This document shows positions 44,201 to 55,569 of a stretch of 64,000 nt of DNA, one piece after another (the first letter of the stretch is position 1; each line of letters opens with the position of its first letter). A model generated the notes under the pieces. It was given only the letters and a program-made list of their open reading frames with translations, was not told where the DNA came from and searched no databases. Location of the stretch: contig NC_092574.1 in NCBI RefSeq assembly GCF_037975245.1, positions 23,003,713-23,067,712 on the forward strand, in the 5' to 3' direction. The DNA comes from Apostichopus japonicus. Lineage: Eukaryota > Echinodermata > Holothuroidea > Aspidochirotida > Stichopodidae. The position numbers and the translations under genes were made by a program.

Positions 44201-47200
44201 GTTGTCAAACAGCTGGTTGCATTCTGCCTTTAACATTACATGGACCCCTGGGTGCATCCCCTAATAGATGGCAATCACTCCCCCCACCTTCCCCCATGGT
44301 TTTACAACAATATAAACTTCAGCCCAAAGCTTTATATGCAAATTAGTCTAGGTGAACAGGTACAGTTACCATGACAATACTGTAACTCAATGTTCAGTCT
44401 TGGTATTTCTTTTGAAATGTAACTGAAATTCTCAAGATGTTAAGCCTTTATCCATTATCATACTAATGCCATAAATCCATATGTCTTAAGCTCTAGTATA
44501 TATAAATCTGTGGCTGGGAGTGAGATATTTTGTTACAGATCTGCAACCAGCTGTTTCAAATGCGGTGTGTTCTAAGGCTTTGTTAAGTCTCTTCGGCAAA
44601 TTTTTCTCTTCATCCTTGGTTACCATCATGACTGTGAGCCCCATCTCAGTATCCCTCCCATTTCCATAGTATGTGTTCAACCAGGACGTTGCAGATATTT
44701 CAATTGATGTTTTAGTTAAGCACTGTGGCACAAAAACACACTCGTTAGTACTCCATTTGTCGAACCAAATTAATTTTCAGGATATTTTTATATAAAATTC
44801 ACTAAACTCAAATAGTTGTATGGAAAAGTCACAGACATATGCTTGTCCTGCAATTGGTGATAATCACAACTGTACCGATTCAGTTTTAAACAATTCCCAA
44901 GTAATGTGAACGGCTTGCCGAAGAGATTTCACAAAAGCTTAAAACTTTACTTGCTTGTCATGATCACATGGTATGGAATGGGCTTAACAAATTCTTACAG
45001 TTTTTTCACATATATGGTTCTGCTGAATTATTCTATGATTTGACTCTGGCTGTTAAAAAAAAAAAAAACACAGACTGTGCATAAAGTCTAATCTCTGGGT
45101 ATGTTAATATGTTGCTGAATATTCATAGAGAGCAAATTGGGTTAAAATCTCCATACTATACCAATTACTTCAGCAATGTTGTTAAAGGAAATTTGTAGAT
45201 TGCTTCTTAATGCTCCTGCTTTTTTTTTGGGGGGGGGAGGGAGTTTGAACACCCATAAAATCGACACTATTACCCATACCATCCAGGGGGAATGTCAATG
45301 TACAGTATTATAGACAATATGTGAAAGTATTAATGCACAGAGGTAAATCAATCAAACTGGACATGAAAACAGTTAAAATATTCCAGGCAGAGAAATTTGA
45401 GAAGACCATATGCAACTAAATAAGTTACACTACACATATCACAATCTTTGCACTACCTGGTAGGTATTAACATAGTCCCAAATCAACAATCGGGGCCCCT
45501 CCTTCCTCCCAAACTTTAGAAGCTTCCTTCCCCGCTGTCTACTCTTCATTTGTCATCGTACAAACAAAGAACAAAATTAAGAATTAATTTAATTCCTCTT
45601 GAGTTATTTGACTGGTGCTTCAGCCTAAATTATGGTATTTATTCCTGTATCTCAACCACATTGATAAGCAGCTCACCACAAAATCCTCACTCCCTTTTCA
45701 AAAGATATGAACACTATGTACCAAGCACTCCATTTATATGATTTAGCTTAACACTTTTAACCCATACCACTACTGTACATGTCCCTTGTGAAGAAACGCT
45801 GTCGTAACTCCCTGGACGTACAAACTTTTGGTTAATTTTGCACCCCAGGAGAGTGAAACATCATTATCTAATGAAATCCATAACTCATTACCATTATCCG
45901 TCATTAACTCACTGCTAGAAAGTTACTTATTCCAACCTTACAATTCTAGAGATTTATTTTGGTTGGCATCTACAATCTTTTTGTTTCATATCTTGGTTTT
46001 GTCATACTTTTTGGGCCATTCTTTTTTTTCTTCATTTTCACAGCTTTTTTTTGTGAAGTTTTTTTTTTTTCTGATTGTTTGTAATAATACAAGGCACTGC
46101 ATAAAACTGTTCTATTCTTATTAACATACAGGATCAGATACTATGCATTTTATTGGTGTATGCTTACATGTATTAGGGATGCACCGGATATCCGGTCTGG
46201 CCGGACTATCCGACCGGATAGTGAGCAATTATCCGGTTCCAGTTCCGGCCGGATATTTTTCAAAATCCTGCCGGATCTTTTTCAAAGTCTGGCCGGATCT
46301 TTTTCACAATCTGACCTGAATTATTCCTTAAAAAGGTGTTGGTATTAACTTAAATCAATGTAAACTATTTCCAAAAGTTAATAAAAACATTCAAAGTAAG
46401 GAAAAATTAGGTTTAACATGTTTAATTTATATTTAATCTCATAAATGGGGTCTTAATTTCACCTTCTTTATAATATGTGGATACCTCACCTAAGAGTTGC
46501 TCTTTGTTTCATACTTCTACTTCTTATTAATGATTTTCTTTTGTGTAATGAAAAAATCCGGTTCCGGCCGGATTTTATCCGGCCGGATTTCATGTACTAT
46601 CTGGCAAAATCCGGTTCCGGCCGGATCCAAAAATTTGGATCCGGTGCATCCCTAACCTAACATGTATGCTTACTTGAATGCTTACATGTACGCTTACGAG
46701 TTAAACTCAGTATGTGCCAGTGAGTCTGATACCGTTGGAACAAGAATTTTTTGACAGGTGCGTCCCATTCATTAATCAAATTAATGCATTGCATATCTAG
46801 CCACGGATTCGGCAAACAAACATTTGCATTACCCTTATAAAACACTGTCTACAGCTGGAAAATAAGAAAAACATTGTTATCTTATCAATAAAGTATATTT
46901 GGTTTCAGAATTGAGGAACAAACATTACCAAGAGTAAATTTGAGAATGTTCTATATAGCATTTGAACTTGGGGGCCTTGCCAACTTTTCAAAACATTTGA
47001 GCAAAACTTAAACTCACCTACAGTGACCTTTAAACTATCTTTATGTCCCCTTGATGCCCTCTGAAGGTGATATCGATGTCTAAACGGGCAGAATTTCAAG
47101 CCTAAATTGATGCCAAATCCCTGGATATCTCCTTTAAATCTACACTGATGATGATGTGGGCTCCTCAATGAAGGCCTGAGTGTTAATGTGCATCTAACTG

Positions 47201-50200
47201 TATCTAATGTTGCATCTAATGTTGCATCTAATGTTTAATCTAACGAACTGAGTTAATGTTGCATCTAACGAACTAAGGTATGTATCTTAGACTAAGTAAT
47301 CCAGCCGTATTTAAGTGACGTGCCCCAGATGTATTAAAGGGTCATTTTTCAATGAAACAAAATCGGTGTCAAAATAAAACCATGACTGATAGCAGTGTCT
47401 TTTCAGCCGTCTACAAGATATCAACAATATATATTCTGCTATGACAATCAACCTTTAATGACCAGTTGGCATCCCATACTCCAGTCGACTTTTGCATTAA
47501 ATTAGCTACTATGTAGAAAGACCCTCCATCTTACCTCCTCATCACGCCTCTTTAGATCAGCTTGCACCTCTTCTAGTTCCTCCTGACCCTCATCAGGTGA
47601 CATGGACCATCCCTCCTTGAGCATCCTCAGACCAAATATTATAAAGAGGGCCGTCGATGCGTAGTAGGTGTAAACCTTGGGTATGACGGTTGTAGCGAAG
47701 CCAAGTAAAGCTGCAGAAGATGAAAGCTTGAAAATGAAATGAGTGTTACTCTAAACCCATCGACTGGATTTACGTATTTTCACTTTGGAAACTTTAGGCT
47801 ACATTAGTAGTCAACAAATAATTGTCATAAGTTGGATACTCCTTATCTTTATCTGGTTTTCTATTATTCTTGGTTATTTGAGTAGTTATTTGCATCTAGC
47901 CATGTAATCTAATAAAGAAAATATTTCCTCTCACAAATTCAATGCAATCAGGGGTGGATAGGAGTGCAAAAAGAGAGATATATACTTAGGCATATTAACG
48001 CTGTTTGGTCCACACAATTAGGCCTTCACAAAAGTTTTTTTTTTGGCATGTGGCTGAGAGGAGGGGTTGAACACCTTCCACACCCTACCACACCCCCCCC
48101 CCCTCCCTCTGGATTTATGCCTGGAAACCGCATGACCAGTGTCATCATTCCTGATGATTTGATTTAGGGAGGACTAACACGACATGCCATGTTTTCAGGA
48201 GCCTATTCATTTCTTTATATTTGTAATGTAAGGCACCATCAAGCCATAGCAACACCGACACATGGCTTGAACTCTGCTTGGTATGTATGTGTACCAGAGT
48301 ATACTGATATATCGAGTAGTATCCACTAACCACACAAACCATAACTGGACTTTGGCCATCCAAACAGTCATATTAAACATGAAGTCTAGACATGGTAGTG
48401 ATCAGGAAGGATTTACAAAGGATTAATTACCTAAATCTAGTATTTGCTTAAGAATAACGACCAGATCTGACCCTGCTTCAAGACACCACTTGATTGTGTG
48501 ACAGTGCTACTTCAACAAAGACATCAAAATGCACACATGCACATTAACATGTAAGTACAGAGGAAAAAACCCTGGATGATCACTCTAACTGTACATGCAC
48601 TATGACAATATTGGATTAAAGCTTTATTGAATATCCTAAGAGCTCCAGCACATTCCATTGAAGTTCCAGCCCAAAGAATTAATCGTAAAGTCTACAATAT
48701 GAAAACGATTGTTTTGTAATTTACCGAATTTTATATTTAATGGAAAGGAGTCCAATTGTCTAGAAATAATATGTAATTGATGAAGAAATATTTTTCAAGC
48801 AAAACAATGAGAGAAGAAAATTATCTACCCTAGGACCTCCCCCCTACTGCCCCCCCCCCACCGCAAACAGAGGATTTTAAGTATCGAAAGTTCTGCAGTT
48901 TCACACTTAGTCTCTGAGTGAAAGCAGGAACAGTTTCAATTCTATCAATTCAACCCATGCATATATAAAGTTCCTTAATATTTTACACATGTCACCGGAG
49001 GCACTTCACATCTCTTAAAAAAAAAACTGAAAACAAGTCTCATCAACAGAACTATCATTAAATCATGCTGCTGAGGGGTAACATACCAGATAACACAGTC
49101 ATCAGTGCCAGGGCTGCAATTGCTCCACCAAACACTGTTAGCCTCATGTGCCTCATTGCCATAATCGCCGCGATAAAAAACGTCTTATCTCCCAGTTCGC
49201 TGACAATTATCACCGAAAAGGAGGCCACGAATGCATGGACAAAGCCAAGGTTGACCCTCCCTTCAGTTACCTTGAAGAAAAAAAAAAGAAAGGAAATGAC
49301 CATGCATGTATGAATATATAATCAAGGCTGCTTATTAATTAATGTGGTATCACAAAACGGGATAATTTGTGACACAAATGTTAAATGCAGTTGTACAATT
49401 TCTTCAAGACTTGAAATGCAACATGAAAGTAAGCGGATGATTATAAAGAAAATGGAATGGAGAATAGTAGGGATTGTTAGTGTTGAGTTGTAATCAGAAT
49501 AACAGACATGGGCAGTATAGGGTATTTGTCTAGTTCAGTCAGTTGCTGGATTAGGATATATGTACTTCACATGTGAGAAGAAGCTATACACGGAAGTGGC
49601 TAACTAAATATGGGAAACACACATGCCTCTAACGAAGGCAGTAAAATAACCAAAGCACACCTCAAATGGACCATGATGCCCCCTCCAACATCCCAAAACA
49701 AAGCCTAGTGCCCTGATATTTGGTGGCACAAATACTACTCTCCCCCTCCCTAGCGACAAACTATAACTTAAGTGTGTACACATTATGAGTGTCCTACTTG
49801 ACCTTTGGTTATGTGTAAGACAAACAGCATCACCGGTGAAATAAGAAAACCTCTTCTGCTACTTGTAGGATAAATGCGACAAGAATGTTTCTCTCAAACT
49901 GAGAAATCAAAATAATGTATTTGTCTACTAAAAGTAAAGTAACCAATTACCTATTGTAACCATACTCTACTTACAACGCCTTCCTCACAAGCTACATTCT
50001 GAAAGAAATATATTTTATTCTTCCTATGTTTTGCAAAATTAACTTGTAGAGAGCAAATGAAAGTGCATGTCTTCATTCATACCTTGTATATGTAAAATGA
50101 TTGGTATGACTTGAGAGATTAAATTTCAAAAGAGAAGAGACTAGGAAGAAGGCTGTGAGATTCCCTCCAAGTTAAAACTTCAGTAATCACTAAATTCAAG

Positions 50201-50753
50201 AGAGCCACTGGCAAGGCCTGGATTTGATGGGAAAAATAAAGTAAATTTTCACAACTCTGGTATAGGCTAGGTACCTCCATTTTGAAGGTGTGGTAGGACT
50301 ATAAAGAATAGTGGTGGTGTTGCTGTTTGGTCTATTTTGGCACTAATGTAACAAAAAGGCAAATCAAAGTTTCTCTGAAAAGTGTATTCCCATTGTGAAT
50401 GTTCAATGAATGATACTGCAGACTTAAAAAAGCAAACTTTTAAAGTTTTAATTATAACTTTTTAAGGTTATTTTATTATAAACTAAACATTAGACAAGTT
50501 GTACTTCTCTCACCACTTCATCTTTTGCAGCATCTTCTCCAACTTCCAATTCCTCTGCTGTGTCTCCCTCCTCTCTCTCCTGCTTCACTAGATTGTCATC
50601 ATTGACGACCATCTGCCCTTCATCTTTAATAACTCCATCCTCTTCATTTGGATAATTCTGGCGTTCTCCTACTGCACAAGCTACCAACAGTAGTAAGCAG
50701 ATCGACCCCAGCATCAGCATATATCCACTTCTGTTGGATCTAATGCACCCCAT
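38156..50753 (-). CDS. TMEM165: TMEM165/GDT1-family Golgi cation exchanger (6 coding exons, complete)
   Basis: Exons 50753-50514, 49270-49087, 47710-47535, 39183-38998, 38809-38704 and 38226-38156 splice in phase to 320 codons plus TGA; the human protein has 324 residues. TMEM165 is a Golgi Mn2+/Ca2+-H+ exchanger needed for glycosylation. Visible features are an N-terminal hydrophobic segment (residues 11-27), an acidic lumenal stretch (about 40-80), and a first UPF0016 repeat with ELGDKT (105-110). A cytosolic loop with MSPDEGQEELEEVQADLK follows, then a second repeat with EWGDRS (246-251), and finally MGGVVFLLFG. Human disease residues R126 and G304 have matching Arg and Gly here. The tyrosine of the human YNRL sorting word is not conserved (HMRL). 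The ATG has A at -3 and G at +4. Confidence 0.97.
38704..38809 (-). CDS. TMEM165: TMEM165 exon 5
   Basis: The acceptor is TGTTTTTTCAG and the donor ACAG|GTAAGA. The exon encodes GGIIGHSICTAIAVIGGRM, matching the penultimate helix of the family, and ends in phase 1. Confidence 0.97.
38998..39183 (-). CDS. TMEM165: TMEM165 exon 4 (second signature motif)
   Basis: The acceptor is TTATATCCACAG and the donor GAA|GTAAGA. The exon encodes 62 residues including LLSPIFLQAFTLTFLAEWGD, which carries the second catalytic acidic motif, followed by RSQIATIVLAARE. Confidence 0.97.
40342..40533. mobile_element. 192-bp hAT-type MITE
   Basis: The flanking direct repeats are GTCTAAGG (40334-40341) and GTTTAAGG (40534-40541), 7/8 identical. 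The inverted ends are related but diverged: CAGCCATCTGCAAACCTT at the left and CGACGGGTTGCCAAACTG from the right. The GGCCCAGGACC/GGACTGGGCCCC interior just inside the left end resembles hAT subterminal regions. Confidence 0.6.
41138..41516. mobile_element. 379-bp hAT-type MITE with perfect target duplication
   Basis: GCCATTTG flanks both sides (41130-41137 and 41517-41524). The inverted ends are CAAGGGCGTAGGAACCG at the left and CAGTGGCGTAGGAAGGT from the right. The interior is extremely G/C-run rich and contains repeated CACCAAATTGCATCT (about 41298 and 41378), a word also present as a relative in the element at 42199-42544. Confidence 0.9.
42199..42544. mobile_element. Older hAT-type MITE
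   Basis: The ends are CAGTGGCGTCGCTAG at the left and CAGTGGCAGGGGGCAG from the right. The flanks CTCCTAGG and TCCCTAGA match at only 5 of 8 positions, so any target duplication has decayed. The interior shares GATGCAATTTGGTGC and CTCCCCTCCCTTTTGAG with the element at 41138-41516, in inverted orientation. Confidence 0.65.
44486..44722 (-). CDS. Candidate alternative terminal exon inside TMEM165 intron 3
   Basis: On the minus strand, a good acceptor (TGTTTTTGTGCCACAG) precedes 78 open codons and a TAA. The peptide has ordinary protein composition (for example WLNTYYGNGRDTEMGLTVMM and KNLPKRLNKALEHTAFETAG). It starts in phase 0, the phase in which TMEM165 exon 3 ends, so exon 3 could splice to it. 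That product would lack the second half of the transporter. I do not recognise the peptide. It could instead be an exon of a nested gene, a decayed repeat or chance. Confidence 0.3.
   Translation of the reverse strand, partial: CLTKTSIEISATSWLNTYYGNGRDTEMGLTVMMVTKDEEKNLPKRLNKALEHTAFETAGCRSVTKYLTPSHRFIYTRA
46174..46659. mobile_element. hAT-type MITE with CCGGCCGGAT repeats
   Basis: ACATGTAT flanks both sides (46166-46173 and 46660-46667), a perfect 8-bp duplication. The left end is TAGGGATGCACCGGATATCC. The right end read inward is TAGGTTAGGGATGCACCGGA, with five extra terminal bases. The subterminal regions carry multiple CCGGTTCCGGCCGGAT and CCGGCCGGAT words in both orientations. The open frames across it follow this repetition and are not genes. 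Confidence 0.85.
47180..47275 (+). repeat. Short tandem repeat of TAATGTTGCATC
   Basis: About five imperfect units of the 12-13-mer GTTGCATCTAAT lie just downstream, on the plus strand, of a low-complexity open frame. Confidence 0.6.
47535..47710 (-). CDS. TMEM165: TMEM165 exon 3
   Basis: The acceptor is ATCTTCTGCAG and the donor GAG|GTAAGA. The exon encodes TTVIPKVYTYYASTALFIIF and the cytosolic MSPDEGQEELEEVQADLK loop. It ends in phase 0 at residue 200. Confidence 0.97.
47711..49086 (-). other. TMEM165 intron 2
   Basis: 1376 bp with no recognised gene. It contains C runs near 48093 and 48852. Confidence 0.7.
49087..49270 (-). CDS. TMEM165: TMEM165 exon 2 (first signature motif)
   Basis: The acceptor is CTTTTTTTTTTCTTCAAG and the donor TCTG|GTATGT. 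The exon encodes GFVHAFVASFSVIIVSELGD followed by KTFFIAAIMAMRHM, the first conserved acidic helix of UPF0016. It ends in phase 1. Confidence 0.97.
49271..50513 (-). other. TMEM165 intron 1
   Basis: 1243 bp of AT-rich non-coding sequence. No repeat is recognised. Confidence 0.7.
50514..50753 (-). CDS. TMEM165: TMEM165 exon 1 (start, hydrophobic leader)
   Basis: The ATG is at 50753-50751 in good context. The frame stays open nine codons further upstream but there is no ATG there. The exon encodes 80 residues: a leader with GSICLLLLVACAVGE and an acidic, variable stretch. The donor is GTG|GTGAGA, phase 0. The assignment is supported by phase, by spacing and by the matching leader and acidic region of other TMEM165 proteins. 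Confidence 0.85.
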
Positions 50754-53700
50754 CTTGCACCCCTTAGTATGAATATTCAACAGGTAAGTTTCCCTAAAAC
50801 AGTCAGGTCTTTTTCTCCCTGTCCCTGAGAGGCAACTGCACAGTCACCCCAGACATGTACTGCTCTGCTTACAGATCAAATTACTAAGTACAGTAGCCTA
50901 CAGCAGTGATATCAGCAAACAATGTAACCTGGTTAGACTTGTGTCAACACTTTGGTATTTCAGTAGCACACGTGGACTGCAGTTCACTGTGTACTCACTA
51001 GGCATTGCACAAGATATTCATTGTATTCTATTCTACACGTTGATCTTTTGATATAAGATAAGAATTGACTAGATGAGCTAGAGATAATGTTTAGAGAGCA
51101 ACAAAGAAAAGTCAATTAATTAAAAGATATGACCAAGGTCTTAAGTAAACCCCAAATAGTAATCTATCAGTTACTGACAGCAAAGAGCAACAAGAACTAG
51201 GCCACTGATCTACCAGCAATCTTCACGGTTCTTTATAGTAATGCTGAAATCTACAGAGCAAAATAGAAAGAGAAGAAAAATAGATTAAAATTTAATTGAC
51301 ATAATTAATTTTTGAATTTATCAAAAAACAGCTTGAACTTGAACATCTGAGGCTATTTTACCACATATATATGAATTATGGAAAAACTGTTAAACAACTA
51401 TGCTGCATTTAGAGAAAGGTTGGATCTTGAGTGAGATACAACAACTAAATTAGGTAAGTGATTGGAGGTAAAACAGCCAATGTTTGGTTTTGCAGAGCTT
51501 TGGAGCAAAACTAGCTCTTCTTCAGTGCATGATCACCGAAACTCCGAAAGTGACAAGGAGTAGCAGGAATTGACTCTATATAGATATATATATATATATA
51601 TATTTAAACATATATATAAACGTATGTAAACATACAGTTTATGCCAAAAAAAATCATTGAATCAAATGTGTTCTTTCTAAGTTGCATAAAACAATTATAC
51701 TGCTGATTTTAGTTAATGTTCCCTTTTTGCACGTACTAGAATATACACAGAAAATTCTTTTTCATAGGTCATTCAAAATAATATGTTTTTTTATAAAGAA
51801 CATTAATTTAAAGGAGATGATATGCACAGTTTTGTGAGGTTATGCTGCCCTTGTGGTGAATTGCTAATAGCTAATGGACTACATTGGGATTGACTCAGAA
51901 ATAAACCTAGTGGGAAAGCTTTCCATTGAACAAACACTGTATCCCATATGTACATGAAGTGTGGCTTGAAAATGTTGTATAAGTACAGTACAATGAATGA
52001 ATGCATTGGTGTAGACTGGTCAGTAGTTACTCATTACCATGAGTTATGTGCAACATACGGAGACAGTCTTCCTCATCATGAGCTCAAAAATTGCAGTAAA
52101 TGCAATTTGCTCTTAAAATGAGTCTGACATTTGAAGTCACCTAGATACAGTAAAAACATGAACACTACCTCCAGACAATGACATGAGTAGTGATTCATTG
52201 CCTTGCACAAGAATTTGGCAATATGTTTTCAGTGATGTAGTCTATTAAACTGACAGTTTGCAAACCTAGGATTTGTTCAATAACAAAGTATTAACAGTGC
52301 TATGTGATCTTTACTATTTCCAACCACATTTATGGTTTTCAAAGAAATTAAAATGATTGGTAACAGTTCAGCAGGACTAACACAAATATAACAGAGTGCA
52401 TGTCACCATTAAAGTCCCCTTCCCCTTACCCTTGGTACATATTTTTAATCTCTAAGCTAGAAGCATAGACAAGAATTTCTTACATCACACCTTCCAGAAA
52501 GATTACAAACAGTTTGTTTACAAGCCATCAATATAATCTTCCAACTTCTTAGTCCCAGGAGATCACCCACACCTTGGCCTACAGTACAGTGTACACTTTC
52601 TACGTCAGAAACCCTACACCCGTTCGTGCACTAAATATCAGATCTCTACCAATTAAGTTACCTTTAGTATGATGTGTGGTCATTTTCTTAACCTCTGTTT
52701 AAGTAGTAAGGTAAATATGTGGACAGAGTAACTTCCTGTCCCATCCTTTGTAATCCATTGTGAATAGTATATGTAACTTTCTCCAATTGTATTCAGTGTG
52801 ATTCAACCTGTAGGAGCCGTGCTTAGCACGGTGCTCTCAAGCTTACTTTCCCTGACACACTCACTGCACTTCGTATCTACTGTAGCCAGTTGAAGATCTA
52901 ATATACCATTTAATTCAACTACTTGTTAATGTCCCTATTTCTTGTTCACACACCGCTGTGACACAAATAATGAAGTATAATAATGAAGTATAATGTTCAG
53001 CTCTATTTATAGAGAATTTGCAGAGAATTATTGTGAAGTCTTCAACAGACTTGTTGCGATGAATTGAGCACTGATGTTGAACAATTGGCCTTCTGACAAT
53101 AAGTTAGCATACTGTTGTATTCCACTTGCACTGAACACAGAGCTTGTATAGTACCTTCATCATTGGTTACATTACCTTTTTTACAGAGGTGAATGCCTTT
53201 TTTTTTACAGAGGTCAGATTATGAATAAGTTAAGATACAGCCAGTTAGACAACAATCCAATGAATTGCTCTACCTCTGCCAGAAAATTGTACTCTACCTT
53301 TTCCAGAGGAGCATGAGTTAGCATGTCCACTTTTATATATTTGCACTTCTTGCAAAATGCAATGGATACACAATCCAGAGAAAATTACACCTCTGAGATT
53401 TGTTTTTTTTTCTAATGTAAAGTTCCTGCAAATGAACGCCTAGTTGGATATGACTTGACAATTTTAAGTCTCAAGACTAGGTCTATGTCAAAGTTACACA
53501 GCGATCAATTTGTCGTTGAAGAAGGTGACCATAGTGAAAAAACAAATTAATGAAGTGAAATGAAATAACTTCCAAGGAAATCCAGGGACAAATAGATGCT
53601 GAATCCCTACTCCCCCCCCCCCCCCCCACAATTTACATTAAGGGTTAGTACCTACACTTAACTTTTAAAAGAAGGCATTTTTAGGGACTATTTGTGGTTT

Positions 53701-55569
53701 GGTGGTTTGATGTTTTCAAATGCCCAAGGTTAGAAAATCTCATCTAGAATCAAGTATTTAGGTCCATGGAAGCCTTATTATTCAGTGCTCACTAAGTGTA
53801 ACATGATGCTTTCTGAGAATCACAGCCTCACAGGATATATGATATTCTTCAATGATATGGGTTGCTTTTACCTGAGGGCCATGTGAATGAAATTTACGTT
53901 TATAGGCGAGTTGTAAACAATCACCACCTAGCCTAGGTTCAAACTGTCTCTTACAGATGGTAGGCCAAACAGGTTAAATTCAGGCCTTTTTATAAATTTC
54001 TCTTACCAATTGAATGACCTGATAAAATGTTCAAGATGACAATCAGCAAAGTCCTAACAAGTTAAGTCCTAACATTAGGCCACTGATAAATCTATTTAGA
54101 CCTAGCAGATCAAGTCTCTCTCGTACCCTGGATGTTATGATTTGGACTGTACCATTTGATAATAGGTTAATAGGCATTGAATTTAATAGAGTGATAGGTG
54201 GCATAGGTAAGGGATTTCAGTCGTATTTAAATCATGTTATGTATATGGTAGAAGTGTAAATGATAAGAAAATATATTGTTTCAGTTATCTCTGTGTGTGT
54301 TTGCATTTCAATCATGGTTTATTATGACATGTAATATATATAAAAAACATATGGTCATAGTGTATAAATTACCAAAAAAAACCCGTTCCAGTTGTCTCTC
54401 CGTCTAGTGTAAATGATATAAACATGCCAAATGTCCGATACCAAGAAATAGCAAAATACTATTACTCCAAAATTGTAGAAATAAGTTTTATTTGCCACAT
54501 GTTCGATACCAAAACCGAAGAGAAAATGCTATTACTCAGATATTATAAAAATTAACTTTTGTGCTGTTCCATTTGCCAGCCACAGTCATCCGACTATATA
54601 CTGCACACAATCGCGCAACCACATTCCACACAACAGAAGCAAAGTTAAAAACATCCTTCTCTTTAAAGAGCATGTTGTGTTGGTTTTCAATATTTGGTAT
54701 TCCTTTTCTATCCCACAACAATGTTGCTTATTAGGTTGACTTGTCCCATCTCATGTCAAATAAGTACAGCAAACGTTATATGACAGTCGGGTACGAGAGA
54801 GACATAGGTCTGCCTACATTAACCAAAGTCAGTCCCTTGGCCTAAGTTACATGCATTGCCATTAGGTTATGCCAATATACCTAATGTAGGGACTTGCTAG
54901 TCAAACAAGTTAGGTCCAGAATTAGGGCCTAAGTTAGACCTTGGCAAAATTGCACTTAAAAATGGCTCACTTCAGCGATAATGAAAGTACAAATCATACA
55001 AACTGTAGTTAAGTCCTCTGCATTTGGGCAGACTTCTTGGAAGGTCAGTGTTCCGGATGTACAGCGCAGTTTTCATCAGCTAGCCTTCGCAGTTGTATAT
55101 GAAAATGACGTGGAGTGAAGTAGTAACCCAACGTCGAGATAAAGCTAATATGATGTCGAAAGTGGTTCCGCGAGAAATCTGGCTGAAGTTGGCGAACAAT
55201 AAGAGCGACCAATAGTAGCGAACAATAAGAGCGACCAATAAGGGCGACCAAAAAATGCTAGAAAGTGCAAATGATACTACGGAGTTGTGTAGTGGCCTTC
55301 GTAATGGGCCATGTGGCAAAAATGATGTGTTTAAAGCAAATTGAATGATCGAATGCTTTCAATCGATTGCAATTAGGAGGGAAAGACAGGCTTTTGGACG
55401 TTCCATGCATTAAATAATTTATTATAAGAGATTCAAACCCGACAAACTCGTAATTATGGAACGGGGTATAAAATATCCCCAAAGTCAGGGTATGGCCTAA
55501 CTCATTATCGTGGTAAAGCAAAATTATAGCTCTTAAAATATCAGACCTGTCCCGAATATCAGCGAAAAG
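50754..55569. other. Upstream intergenic stretch of TMEM165
   Basis: The 5' UTR and promoter of TMEM165 must lie here, but no clear TATA box, NRF1 site or CpG-rich segment was identified. An (AT)n tract lies at about 51578-51603, a C run at about 53612-53628, and a small hairpin CCGTGCT-T-AGCACGG at about 52817. A weak duplication of about 70 bp lies near 54426-54510 (CCAAATGTCCGATACC / CCACATGTTCGATACC). No further exon could be supported. Confidence 0.4.

Larger units (their letters stand above)
39184..47534 (-). other. TMEM165 intron 3 (8.35 kb) with hAT-type MITEs
   Basis: This is the largest intron of the gene. It contains the MITEs at 40342-40533, 41138-41516, 42199-42544 and 46174-46659, and the candidate exon at 44486-44722. 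Elsewhere (39.2-40.3, 42.6-44.4 and 44.8-46.1 kb) I see only AT-rich non-coding DNA. Confidence 0.7.

Noticed and set aside
46905-47168. 87-codon minus-strand frame as an extra TMEM165 exon
   Set aside because: It has no family similarity and is not needed: exons 3 and 4 join in phase and match the protein family.
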